Both the position numbers and the translations under genes were made by a program. Of a stretch of DNA of 64,000 bases, positions 1 through 7,532 are shown one piece after another. How positions within the stretch are numbered: position 1 is the stretch's first letter; the number at the start of each line of letters is the position of its first letter. The notes beneath the pieces were generated by a model that saw nothing but the letters and a program-made list of their open reading frames with translations, was not told the origin of the DNA and searched no databases. The stretch is taken from contig JAJZES010000003.1 of NCBI GenBank assembly GCA_021845985.1, positions 1-64,000 of the forward strand, written 5' to 3'. This DNA is from Pseudomonadota bacterium (GTDB lineage: Bacteria > Pseudomonadota > Alphaproteobacteria > Acetobacterales > Acetobacteraceae).

Positions 1-961
1 CATGAGTGGGTCGATGACCCCGACCGACGCGCCCAGGCGGGCGTGCCCGGCGACGTCGTGTTCCAGACCAAGCCGCAGATCGCGCTTGACCAACTGCGTG
101 CCGCCCGCGAGGCCGGGATCGACGCCGCAGTCGTATTGGCCGACGCGGGATACGGCAACGACACCGACTTCCGTGATGGCATCACCGGGATCGGCCTTGC
201 CTATGCCGTCGGCATCCAGTCCACCACCAGCCTGTGGCCGCCCGGGGTGGAACCGCTGCCACCGAAGCCATGGAGCGGGCGCGGTCGTCCGACGTCCACG
301 ATCCGTCGTGACACGGCGCATCAGCCGGTCTCGGCCAGGCAACTGGCGCTCGACCTTCCCAAAAAGGCGTGGCGGCGCGTCACTTGGCGTGAAGGGACCA
401 ACACCAAACTCGCTTCGCGCTTCGCGGCGGTGCGCGTGCGTCCCGCGCATCGCGATTATCACCGTTCCACGCCCCGCCCCGAGGAATGGTGCCTGATCGA
501 ATGGCCCGCCGGCGAACCCGAGCCGACGAAATACTTTCTGTCTACCTTGCCCGCGAACATCAGCCGTCGTGCCCTGGTGAACACCACCAAGCTGCGGTGG
601 CGGATCGAGCGGGACTACCAGGACCTCAAACAGGAACTCGGGCTTGGCCACTACGAGGGACGAGGGTGGCGTGGCTTTCACCATCACGCCACGCTGTGCA
701 TCGCCGCCTACGGATTCCTGATCTCCGAAAGCAGAGCGATTCCCCCCTCAGGACCACGCGATACCCTTCTCATCCAAAAGCATCGCCTTCCCGACCATTA
801 TCGACCCCGTGGATCCCCCGATCCGGCCTGAACGTCATGTCCCGACCTCGATCACATCTGTCCGGGTCACAATCGCGCGCGCTATCGAAAGAACCCTGCC
901 GCGCTGTCCATGCTGCCAGCGAGCTACACGCAGGATGCACCTTATGAGACAGTTAGAATAG
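1..961 (+). pseudogene. IS701-type transposase, 5' end outside window, frameshifted near the C-terminus
   Basis: The reading frame enters from before base 1 and runs to a TGA at 829-831. It carries hallmarks of the IS701/DDE_5 transposases: a DAGYG aspartate motif near the start and, later, a DYQDLKQELGLGHYEGRGW stretch that holds the catalytic glutamate. After the TGA, the +1 frame continues the expected family C-terminus (RPERHVPTSI ... LPRCPCCQ) to a TAG at 959-961. The intact protein should therefore end at 961. The frame change falls near the run of five C at 815-819. This is seen in the sequence; the family assignment comes from remembered motifs. The copy is probably inactive unless the shift is a sequencing error. 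The IS left end is outside the window, and I could not identify the right inverted repeat between 962 and 1136. Confidence 0.85.
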
Positions 962-1136
962 TCGCTCCAGCTAAAAGCAGGCCGATGCCTTCCCACGCGA
1001 CCCAGCCAGTTCCGTTGCACCCACGAACGACCGCTTCAGAGAAACTCTACCCCCGGCTGAACGGCCAGGATTGGGCGCAAGCCAGTCTTCAATGGTCGAA
1101 TTTAGTCTATGTCCGCTTCCCACCCATTAGCAACAA

Positions 1137-1565
1137 TCAAACCCGCCCACCGCCGCCGGCCGGTTCGTCGTCCGGCACGAGGTGTGGGCGTGGGCGCGGG
1201 GTCAGGCCGTCGTAGAGATCGGCGAGGGGGAGGGTGAGCGCGGGATCGTCGAGGTGGAGCACGGCGTCGCGGCCGAACAGGTCGGCGCGCTGCCATGCGT
1301 CGCCTGCCGGTCGCGTCCAGTGGATCACTTCGGCGGCGTCGGGGTTGACCAGGATGATGTGGGCGAGGCCGGGGATCGTTTTGTAGTCGTCGAGCTGGCG
1401 CAGCAGGTCGAAGTAGCGGGTCGAATCGGAGAGGACTTCGAAGACCACGCGCGGGTGGGTGGAATGGGTGCCGTCCTCGTCGATCGGCCCGCACTGCACG
1501 CCGGCGTCCGGGGAGCGGACATTGCGGGGCGGAATGCAAATGGGGCTGACGGCTTCCCCGGCGGC
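1137..1565 (-). pseudogene. Uma2-family (DUF820) nuclease-like protein, N-terminally truncated remnant
   Basis: On the minus strand the frame ending at the TGA at 1137-1139 encodes the C-terminal half of a Uma2 protein: RSPDAGVQCGP, then PRVVFEVLSDSTR, DDYKTIPG and LVNPDAAEVIHW. Uma2 proteins have a PD-(D/E)xK restriction-like fold and usually about 180-200 residues. Here only about 140 recognisable residues remain. The N-terminal region that normally begins with the segment resembling 'YELVDGEVVAM' is missing, and the frame upstream runs into the antisense of the next gene. There is no plausible start codon at the break. It looks like debris left by a rearrangement next to the transposase. 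The exact upstream limit of homology is my estimate. Confidence 0.65.
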
Positions 1566-1589
1566 GGGCATGCCGATACGCTTGCCTGC

Positions 1590-2651
1590 ATGACCGATCC
1601 CCAGACCACTTCGTCCCCGGCCGCTGCGTCCCTTGCCCGCCCGGTGGTGAGCGCCGATGTGGCGATCATTGGCGCCGGTCCGTGCGGGCTGTTTGCCGTG
1701 TTCGAGTGCGGCATGCTGAAACTCTCCGCCGTGCTGATCGACGCGCTGGCCGAGGTCGGCGGGCAATGCACGGCGCTCTATCCCGAGAAGCCGATCTACG
1801 ACATCCCGGCGCTGCCGGCGATCGAGGCCGGAGAGTTGGTGGCGCAGCTCGAACGCCAGATCGCGCCGTTCGCCGCCACCCGGCTGCTCGGCCGGCGGGT
1901 CGAGCGGCTGAGCGGGGCGGCGGGGGATTTCACCCTCGGCACCGATCAGGGCGACACGGTGCGGGCGCGCGCCGTGATCATCGCCGCCGGCGCCGGCGCC
2001 TTCGGGCCGAACCGGCCGCCGCTCGATGGGCTGCCGGCCTATGAGGCGGGCGGCGGGGTGCAGTATTTCGTCCGCCGGCGCGAGGAGGTGCGCGGCAAGC
2101 GGGTGGTGATCGCCGGCGGCGGTGATTCGGCGGTCGATTGGGCGCTGGCGCTGCGCGGCATCGCCGCCAGCATCGCCGTGGTGCATCGCCGCCCGCGCTT
2201 TCGCGCCGCACCCGACACCGCGGCGCAACTCGACGCTGCCGCGGCGCGCGGCGAGGTCGAGTTGGTCATCCCCTATCACCTGCATGCGCTGCACGGCGCC
2301 GCCGGCACGCTGTCGGCGGTCGAGGTGGCCGATCTCGATGGCGCCACGCGCCACCTGCCGGCCGACCTGCTGTTGCCGTTCTTCGGTCTCTCGACCGATC
2401 TCGGCCCGCTCGCCGGCTGGGGGCTGGCGCTGGAGCGCCACCATGTCACGGTGACGCCGGCGAGCTGTGAGACCAGCCTGCCCGGCGTCTTCGCCATTGG
2501 CGATGTTGCCAGCTATCCCGGCAAGCTCAAGCTGATCCTGCAGGGGTTTTCCGAAGCGGCGATGGCGGCGCATGCCATCCACCCGATCGCCCGCCCCGGC
2601 ACGGCGCTGCATTTCGAGTATTCGACCAGCAAGGGCGTGCCGGCCGGCTGA
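1590..2651 (+). CDS. Ferredoxin/flavodoxin-NADP+ reductase, thioredoxin-reductase-like (FNR2)
   Basis: A 353-residue flavoprotein. A Rossmann FAD motif (GAGPCG) lies near residue 28, an NADPH motif (AGGGDSAVDWA) near 174, and the second FAD motif (GVFAIGDVASYPG) near 300. The redox CxxC of thioredoxin reductases is absent, and the YPGKLKLILQGF signature follows the last motif. This matches the TrxR-like ferredoxin-NADP+ reductases, which pass electrons between NADPH and ferredoxin or flavodoxin in the cytoplasm. I chose the ATG at 1590 because it precedes the FAD domain by a normal distance; the frame is open further upstream but lies antisense to the Uma2 remnant. It converges on the KGG gene with 24 bases between the two stops. 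Confidence 0.9.
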   Translation: MTDPQTTSSPAAASLARPVVSADVAIIGAGPCGLFAVFECGMLKLSAVLIDALAEVGGQCTALYPEKPIYDIPALPAIEAGELVAQLERQIAPFAATRLLGRRVERLSGAAGDFTLGTDQGDTVRARAVIIAAGAGAFGPNRPPLDGLPAYEAGGGVQYFVRRREEVRGKRVVIAGGGDSAVDWALALRGIAASIAVVHRRPRFRAAPDTAAQLDAAAARGEVELVIPYHLHALHGAAGTLSAVEVADLDGATRHLPADLLLPFFGLSTDLGPLAGWGLALERHHVTVTPASCETSLPGVFAIGDVASYPGKLKLILQGFSEAAMAAHAIHPIARPGTALHFEYSTSKGVPAG

Positions 2652-2655
2652 CCGT

Positions 2656-2676
2656 GCCGCGCCGGTTGGGCGCGGC
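2656..2676. terminator. Hairpin between convergent genes, possible bidirectional terminator
   Basis: GCCGCGCC and GGCGCGGC form a perfect 8-bp stem around a 5-base loop (GGTTG), directly after the reductase stop at 2651 and touching the stop of the convergent KGG gene. The trailing T tract is poor (TATT), so intrinsic termination is uncertain. Confidence 0.45.
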
Positions 2677-2882
2677 TATTGCGCGAGGCGGTGCTTGGCG
2701 CCGTGCGATGCCTTGCCGCCCTTGCGGCCGGCCGCGGCGGCGAGTTCGGCGTTGCGGGCGAAGGGGCGCTTTTCCGGCGGCACCGCGCTGCCGCCCTTGG
2801 AGGCGATGGCACGCTGCTTGGTCGCATCCATCGAGGCGAAACCCTGCTTGCCGCCGCCATGCGTGTGTGCGTGACCGGCCAT
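2676..2882 (-). CDS. KGG-repeat general stress protein (con-10/GsiB-like)
   Basis: A 68-residue, Gly/Lys/Ala-rich hydrophilic protein. One KGG motif is in [15 protein letters not shown] and a second is in [14 protein letters not shown], as in the KGG (stress-induced bacterial acidophilic repeat) family. Members are small, probably disordered proteins induced by stress or stationary phase. The N-terminus has a His/Gly-rich leader (HAHTHGGG). The ATG at 2882 has an AAGGAG ribosome site eight bases upstream, which fixes the start. It is a single gene, divergent from pdxH and convergent with the reductase. The molecular function of the family is not established. Confidence 0.85.
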   Translation of the reverse strand: MAGHAHTHGGGKQGFASMDATKQRAIASKGGSAVPPEKRPFARNAELAAAAGRKGGKASHGAKHRLAQ

Positions 2883-3002
2883 GAGTGTAGGCTCCTTCAT
2901 AGCGTGTCTGGGCAAAACGAAGCCGGGGGAGGGGGGTTGCATCGGCGATCCGCGGGTGGGACGGCTGGCGGGAAGCTGCTGTCCGCCCTGGAGGCCCTGC
3001 CG

Positions 3003-3584
3003 ATGTCTGAGACCGACCCGTTCGCCCTGTTCGACCTGTGGCTGGCCGAAGCCGCCATCAGCGAGCCGAACGACCACAACGCCATGACGCTGGCAACCGC
3101 GACGGCGGACGGCGTGCCCTCGGCGCGGATGGTGCTGTTGAAGGCGCATGATTCGCGCGGCTTCGTCTTCTACACCAACCAGGACAGCCGCAAGGGCGCC
3201 GAGCTGGCTGCCAACCGGCAGGCGGCGCTGCTGTTTCACTGGAAGTCGCGGCGCCGGCAGGTGCGCATCGAAGGCCCGGTCGAAGCCGTCTCGGCAGCCG
3301 AGTCCGACGCCTATTTCGCCAGCCGGCCGCGGCTGTCGCGGCTCGGCGCCTGGGCCTCGCTGCAATCCCGCCCGCTGCCCGACCGGGCGACGCTGGAGGG
3401 CCGGCTGGCCGAGATGGAGGCGCGCTTTCCCGACGACGACATTCCCCGCCCGCCGCAATGGTCCGGCCTGCGGCTGCTGCCGCAGAGCTTCGAGTTCTGG
3501 CAGGATGCGGCGTTTCGCCTGCACGACCGCCAGGTGTTCACGCGCGACGCCGGCGGCTGGACGATGCAGCGGATTTATCCGTGA
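3003..3584 (+). CDS. pdxH: Pyridoxamine 5'-phosphate oxidase
   Basis: A 193-residue protein of the PNPOx family. It oxidises pyridoxine or pyridoxamine 5'-phosphate to pyridoxal 5'-phosphate with FMN and oxygen. The diagnostic stretches are present in order: [20 protein letters not shown] and [13 protein letters not shown] (FMN/substrate), [16 protein letters not shown], and the C-terminal QSFEFWQ ... RLHDR ... WTMQRIYP block. It is slightly shorter than the E. coli enzyme at the N-terminus, as in other alphaproteobacteria. The ATG at 3003 begins the conserved [13 protein letters not shown] segment. It stands alone, divergent from the KGG stress gene. Confidence 0.93.
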   Translation: MSETDPFALFDLWLAEAAISEPNDHNAMTLATATADGVPSARMVLLKAHDSRGFVFYTNQDSRKGAELAANRQAALLFHWKSRRRQVRIEGPVEAVSAAESDAYFASRPRLSRLGAWASLQSRPLPDRATLEGRLAEMEARFPDDDIPRPPQWSGLRLLPQSFEFWQDAAFRLHDRQVFTRDAGGWTMQRIYP

Positions 3585-3644
3585 TCCCGCCCGCCGCCGT
3601 TACGTGCTAAACTCGCCTCCGTCCAGGAGGATAGGGAGTGCTGT

Positions 3645-4511
3645 ATGGCCATCCGCAAGCTGCTGCTGCCGTTGACCGGCACCCAGGCCGGGCGCGCCGC
3701 CCTGGCGACCGGGCTTGCCATCGCGCGGGTGTGGAATGCGCATGTGCTGGCGCTGCATGTCCGCGTCGATAGCCGCGACGTGGCGCCACTGGCCGGCGAG
3801 GGGCTGTCGGGGGCGATGATCGAGGAGATGATGACCGCGACCGAGCGCGAGAGCCAGTCGCGGGCGCAGGCGGTGCGCACCATGTTCGAGGAGTTCGTCG
3901 CCTCCCAGCAGATGCGCGTCGGCGAGCCGGCGCCGCATGAGCGCGTGCCGACCGCAAGCTTCGCCTCGGTGACCGGGCGCGAGGAGGATCTGGTCGCCCA
4001 GCAGGCGCGGCTGGCCGACCTGACCGTGGTGCCGCATCCCGAGGGCACCGAGGAGGTGTCGTCGTCGGACGCGCTGCATGCGGTGTTGTTCGACAGCGGG
4101 CGGCCGGTGCTGATCGCGCCGCACGAGGCGCCGGCGACCATCGGGCGGCGCATCTGCATCGGCTGGAACGGCACCGCCGAATCGGCCGCCGCGGTGATGT
4201 CGGCGATCCCGTGGATGCAGCGCGCCGAGGCGGTGCGCATCCTGACCTCCGACGACTACCAGCGGCGCGGCCCGGCCGGGCGCGACCTGGTGGAGTATCT
4301 GGCGCTGCACGACATCGACGCCGAGGTGACGACGTTCCGCCCGGTCGATCGCGAGGTCGGCGCCGGCCTGCTGCGCGCCGCCGGGGAGTTCGGCGCCGAT
4401 CTGATGGCGATGGGCGCCTATTCGCACAGCCGGCTGCGTCAGCTCATCCTGGGCGGCGTGACGCGGCATATTCTGGAGCGGGCGCGTCTGCCGGTGATGT
4501 TCAACCGCTGA
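3645..4511 (+). CDS. Universal stress protein, tandem UspA-like
   Basis: A 288-residue cytoplasmic protein, about twice the length of one Usp domain. The N-terminal part opens with IRKLLLPLTGTQAGRAALATGLAIA, the typical first strand and helix. The C-terminal domain begins near RRICIGWNGTAESAAAV and ends with GAYSHSRLRQLILGGVTRHIL (from about residue 255), the G-2x-G-9x-G(S/T)-like nucleotide-binding loop. Only the second domain has a clear ATP loop, so the first may be degenerate. An AGGAGGA-like site lies about 10 bases before the ATG. The MarR gene follows seven bases after the stop on the same strand and may be co-transcribed. Confidence 0.85.
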   Translation: MAIRKLLLPLTGTQAGRAALATGLAIARVWNAHVLALHVRVDSRDVAPLAGEGLSGAMIEEMMTATERESQSRAQAVRTMFEEFVASQQMRVGEPAPHERVPTASFASVTGREEDLVAQQARLADLTVVPHPEGTEEVSSSDALHAVLFDSGRPVLIAPHEAPATIGRRICIGWNGTAESAAAVMSAIPWMQRAEAVRILTSDDYQRRGPAGRDLVEYLALHDIDAEVTTFRPVDREVGAGLLRAAGEFGADLMAMGAYSHSRLRQLILGGVTRHILERARLPVMFNR

Positions 4512-4518
4512 GCCGATC

Positions 4519-5013
4519 ATGGACATGGCCGCGGCTGAGGCGGCTGAGGCGGCGGCCGGGCAGGCGCTGCGCAGCTACGTCAAGCTGTTGCGGGCGACCC
4601 GCAGCGTCACCGCCGCGGTCGATCCGCTGCTGGCCGCCAGCCTGCTGACGATGACCCAGTTCGGCGTGCTGGAGGCGATCCTGCACAAAGGGCCGCTGAC
4701 CCAGCGCGAGCTGGGCCGCAAGGTGTTGACCAGCGCCGGCAACATGACCGACGTGGTCGATAAGCTGGAACACCGCCGGCTGGTGCGGCGGGTGCGCGAC
4801 CCCGCCGACCGGCGACTGGTGCGGGTCGAGCTGACCGAGAGCGGCGAGGTGCTGATCCGCGCGCTGTTCCCGCGCCACGCCGCCGATATCGCCCGCGCCA
4901 TGGGCGGCCTGGATGCCGCCGAGCTGGCGCTGCTCGGCGATCTGCTGCGCCGGCTTGGCATGCACGCGGCGCAGGACCGCCCGGCGCTTGCAGCACCGCC
5001 GCCGGCTGCCTAG
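4519..5013 (+). CDS. MarR-family transcriptional regulator
   Basis: A 164-residue protein with the MarR winged helix. MTQFGVLEAILHKGPLTQRELGRKV, then TSAGNMTDVVDKLEHRRLVRRV (recognition helix) and RDPADRRLVRVELTESG (wing) lie at about residues 50-115. The flanking helices for dimerisation are at both ends. MarR proteins are ligand-responsive, usually repressors, and bind palindromes. A perfect 16-bp palindrome sits 12 bases after its stop and just before the pirin gene, so local control of the pirin gene is the likely role. The ligand is unknown. Confidence 0.88.
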   Translation: MDMAAAEAAEAAAGQALRSYVKLLRATRSVTAAVDPLLAASLLTMTQFGVLEAILHKGPLTQRELGRKVLTSAGNMTDVVDKLEHRRLVRRVRDPADRRLVRVELTESGEVLIRALFPRHAADIARAMGGLDAAELALLGDLLRRLGMHAAQDRPALAAPPPAA

Positions 5014-5025
5014 CTGTGCGTCAAC

Positions 5026-5041
5026 CATTCGATATCGAATG
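5026..5041. promoter_or_regulatory. Perfect 16-bp palindrome, candidate MarR operator
   Basis: CATTCGATATCGAATG reads the same on both strands. It lies in the 46-base gap between the MarR and pirin genes and is much more AT-rich than its surroundings. Its size and symmetry fit a MarR dimer site. It ends 18 bases before the pirin ATG, so binding would cover the promoter or early transcript. That MarR binds here is inference. Confidence 0.6.
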
Positions 5042-5059
5042 ATCGGGAGAGCGGCAACG

Positions 5060-5761
5060 ATGATCGACGTGCAACCCTTCGACCGGCTCGGCCGGTTCCG
5101 CAACGACTGGCTGAACGCCCGGCACCATTTCAGCTTCGGCTCCTACCACGACGACCGGCGCATGGGGGTCGGCCGGCTGCGGGTGTGGAACGACGACGAG
5201 ATCGCCCCCGGCACCGGGTTCGACCCGCATCCGCACCGCGACATGGAGATCATCACCTATGTCCGGCAGGGCGCCATCACCCACCAGGACAGCCTGGGCA
5301 ACAAGGGCCGCACCGAGGCCGGCGACGTGCAGGTGATGCATGCCGGCACCGGCATCGTGCATGCGGAATACAATCTGGAGCCGACGCCGACGCGCATCTT
5401 CCAGATCTGGATCATGCCGGACCGGCAGGGCGTGACGCCCGGCTGGGGCGCCCGCGCCTTCCCGCGCGAGGTCGAGGGCACGCTGACGCCGCTGGCCGAC
5501 GGGCGGCCGGGGGCGGACGGGACGGCGCTGTCGCTGCATGCCGACGCGGCGGTGCTGGCCGGCACGCTGCGCCGCGGCCAGACGGTGCATCAGACGCTGC
5601 GGCCCGGCCGCGCCGCCTATCTGGTGCCGGCGACCGGCGCGGTGACGGTCAACGGCGTCGCCGTGAGCGAACGCGACGGCGCCGCGATCACCGGCGAGAC
5701 GGCGCTGGAGATCACCGCGACGGAGGATGCCGAACTGGTGCTGGTGGAGGTGGTCGCATAG
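5060..5761 (+). CDS. Pirin-family protein (bicupin)
   Basis: A 233-residue bicupin. The N-terminal cupin carries the metal ligands of the family: PHPHRDMEIITYV, with two histidines around residues 56-60, and HAGTGIVHAE with His and Glu around 100. Bacterial pirins of this YhhW-like length can have quercetin 2,3-dioxygenase activity, but the physiological substrate is mostly unknown. The C-terminal cupin (LSLHADAAVLAGTLRRGQ to the end) lacks obvious metal ligands, as usual. The ATG at 5060 was chosen because the conserved region starts immediately after it. It follows the MarR gene and the palindrome, so redox- or phenolic-responsive control is plausible. MITE copy 1 begins nine bases after its stop. 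Confidence 0.88.
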   Translation: MIDVQPFDRLGRFRNDWLNARHHFSFGSYHDDRRMGVGRLRVWNDDEIAPGTGFDPHPHRDMEIITYVRQGAITHQDSLGNKGRTEAGDVQVMHAGTGIVHAEYNLEPTPTRIFQIWIMPDRQGVTPGWGARAFPREVEGTLTPLADGRPGADGTALSLHADAAVLAGTLRRGQTVHQTLRPGRAAYLVPATGAVTVNGVAVSERDGAAITGETALEITATEDAELVLVEVVA

Positions 5762-5770
5762 GCCGCCCCA

Positions 5771-5955
5771 TAAGCAGAGATTCGTTGGCTGGAACACGGA
5801 TGGCTTGGCGCACCGGGAGCACCCTCCCGGTGTGCGATTGGGTTGGGGGATGGCGCCAGCCGCGCAGGACCCGGCCCTTGCGCGACCCCTCACCCCAGCC
5901 CTCTCCCCCAAGGGGAGAGGGAGCTTGCGTGGTCCGATCGGCGAGAGTCGGCTTA
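5771..5955. mobile_element. MITE-like element, copy 1 (185 bp)
   Basis: First of three related elements in the window. The left end reads TAAGCAGAGATTCGTTGG. The right end, reverse-complemented, starts TAAGCCGACTCTCG, a degraded form of the same terminal repeat. The shared interior includes GGCTTGGCGCACCG and a 10-bp perfect hairpin, CCCTCTCCCC/GGGGAGAGGG (5899-5921). This copy also has a second strong hairpin near 5808-5835 (GCACCGGGAG / CTCCCGGTGTGC) that the others lack. It has no coding capacity. It lies between the pirin gene and the tusA-like gene, which is in the same orientation. Confidence 0.75.
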
Positions 5956-6015
5956 GCCGGGCGGCCGGCGCACGCAGCCGTTGCGTCGCCGCCGCCGCCG
6001 CCGCACTCTGGCGCC

Positions 6016-6255
6016 ATGAGCGAGACGATTCTCGACGTCAAAGGCATGAGCTGCCCGCTGCCGGTGCTGCGCGCCAACCGGGCGCTGCGCGGCATGAGCG
6101 GCGGCGCGCGGCTGCGGGTGCTTGCCACCGACCGCGCGGCGGTGGCGGATTTCCAGTCGTACTGCAAGGAGACCGGGCACGCGCTGCTCGCCTGCTCGGA
6201 GGAGGCGGGAACGTTCAGCTTTCTGATCCGCCGACGCGAGGAGCCGGCGACATGA
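6016..6255 (+). CDS. TusA-family sulfurtransferase / sulfur-carrier protein
   Basis: A 79-residue protein with the TusA signature GMSCPLPVLRA. Cys13 is the persulfide-carrying residue. The alpha/beta fold follows, with RLRVLATDRAAVADFQSYCKETGHAL. TusA-like proteins relay sulfur for tRNA thiolation, molybdopterin or other uses. This one is a stand-alone paralogue; tusBCDE and mnmA are not in the window, so its acceptor is unknown. Its TGA overlaps the ATG of the HDAC-like gene by four bases (ATGA at 6252-6255), which implies coupled translation. The start at 6016 follows the MITE by 60 bases. Confidence 0.85.
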   Translation: MSETILDVKGMSCPLPVLRANRALRGMSGGARLRVLATDRAAVADFQSYCKETGHALLACSEEAGTFSFLIRRREEPAT

Positions 6256-7184
6256 GTGTTGCCCTGATCACCCATCCGGCCTGTCTGGAGCACGATACCG
6301 GCCCGTTCCACCCGGAATGCGCCGACCGGCTGCGCCGGGTGCTGGGTGCGCTCGAATCCCTGGAGTTCCAGTCGCTGCTGCGCGAGGACGCGCCGCTGGC
6401 GACGCGTGCGCAGTTGCTGCGCGTGCATTCCGAGCAGCAGGTCGATCTGCTGCTCGGGCTGTCACCGCCGGATGGCGAGGTGATGAGCCTCGATGCCGAC
6501 ACCGTGGTCAGCCCCGGCAGCATCCCGGCCGCGCTGCGGGCCGCCGGCGGGGCGGTGCATGGCGTCGATGCGGTGATGGAGGGCTGGGCGCGGCGCGCCT
6601 TCGTCGCCGTGCGGCCGCCCGGCCACCATGCCGAGCGGCAGCAGGCGATGGGGTTCTGCCTGTTCTCCAACGCCGCCATCGCCGCCCGCCATGCCCAGGC
6701 ACACTGGCGCGTGCGGCGCGTCGCCATCGTCGATTTCGACGTGCATCACGGCAACGGCACCCAGGACGCGGTGCAGCACGATGCCGACATGTTCTATGCC
6801 TCGACGCATCAGTCGCCGTGCTATCCGGGCACCGGCGCGGCCAGCGAGCGCGGCGTCGATGGCAACGTGCTGAATGTGCCGCTGGCGCCCGGCAGCGGCA
6901 GCGCGGCGTTTCGTGCCGCCTGGGGCGATCACCTCCTGCCGGCACTCGACGCCTTTGCCCCGGGGCTGCTGATCGTCTCCGCCGGCTTCGATGCGCACCG
7001 CGCCGACCCGCTGGCGCAGTTGCGGCTGGAGACGGCGGATTTTGCCTGGATCACCACGGCGCTGTGCGGGCTGGCAACCCGCCATTGCGGCGGCCGGCTG
7101 GTTTCGGTGCTGGAAGGCGGCTACGACCTCGACGCGCTGGCGGCATCCGCCGCGGTGCATGTCCGCTCCCTGTTGCTGGATTGA
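6252..7184 (+). CDS. HDAC-like deacylase (acetoin utilisation / acetylpolyamine amidohydrolase family)
   Basis: A 310-residue zinc amidohydrolase of the histone-deacetylase superfamily. Catalytic features are visible: the RPPGHHAE histidine pair near residue 124, the zinc ligands in IVDFDVHHGNGTQ near 162, the second ligand in SAGFDAHRADPLA near 244, and EGGYDLDAL near the C-terminus. Bacterial members deacetylate acetylpolyamines, acetyl-lysine proteins or other acylamides; which applies here cannot be told. It is translationally coupled to the upstream TusA gene and precedes xseB, dxs and tlyA, an order I associate with alphaproteobacteria. Confidence 0.88.
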   Translation: MSVALITHPACLEHDTGPFHPECADRLRRVLGALESLEFQSLLREDAPLATRAQLLRVHSEQQVDLLLGLSPPDGEVMSLDADTVVSPGSIPAALRAAGGAVHGVDAVMEGWARRAFVAVRPPGHHAERQQAMGFCLFSNAAIAARHAQAHWRVRRVAIVDFDVHHGNGTQDAVQHDADMFYASTHQSPCYPGTGAASERGVDGNVLNVPLAPGSGSAAFRAAWGDHLLPALDAFAPGLLIVSAGFDAHRADPLAQLRLETADFAWITTALCGLATRHCGGRLVSVLEGGYDLDALAASAAVHVRSLLLD

Positions 7185-7274
7185 CACAGGGACGCACCGC
7201 TTGCCACCTTGCCTCGCCGCCTTGCGATCCGCCCCCATATCCGGCGTTAAGGTTGGGGAGCAGAGGAGTGACCG

Positions 7275-7526
7275 ATGCCCGCGTCCGTGCCGTCGCCTGC
7301 CGCCGATGTCAGTGCAATGAAGTTCGAGGATGCCTTGGCCGAGCTGGAGCGGATCGTGAAGGGTATGGAGGGCGGACAGTTGCGGCTCGATGACGCCATC
7401 GCTGCCTATGAGCGCGGCTCGCTGCTGCGGCGCCATTGCGAGGCCAAGCTGGCCGAGGCCGAGACCCGGGTGCAGGCGATCGTCGCCGGCAGCGACGGAT
7501 CGCTGGCGTTGCGGTCGGCCGGGTAG
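7275..7526 (+). CDS. xseB: Exodeoxyribonuclease VII small subunit
   Basis: An 83-residue protein with the XseB core KFEDALAELERIVKGMEGGQLRLDDAIAAYERGSLLRRHCEAKLAEAETRV. It is the small helical subunit that surrounds XseA in the single-strand exonuclease VII complex. An internal ATG at 7317 would give a shorter but still complete core. I prefer 7275 because GAGGAG lies just upstream. In many relatives ispA follows xseB; here dxs follows directly after six bases. Confidence 0.92.
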   Translation: MPASVPSPAADVSAMKFEDALAELERIVKGMEGGQLRLDDAIAAYERGSLLRRHCEAKLAEAETRVQAIVAGSDGSLALRSAG

Positions 7527-7532
7527 CCGCCG

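Noticed and set aside
5727-5956. Short proteins read through the MITE copies (for example QRFVGWNTDGLAHRE)
   Set aside because: The same peptide recurs because the repeat recurs; no starts or codon pattern support translation.
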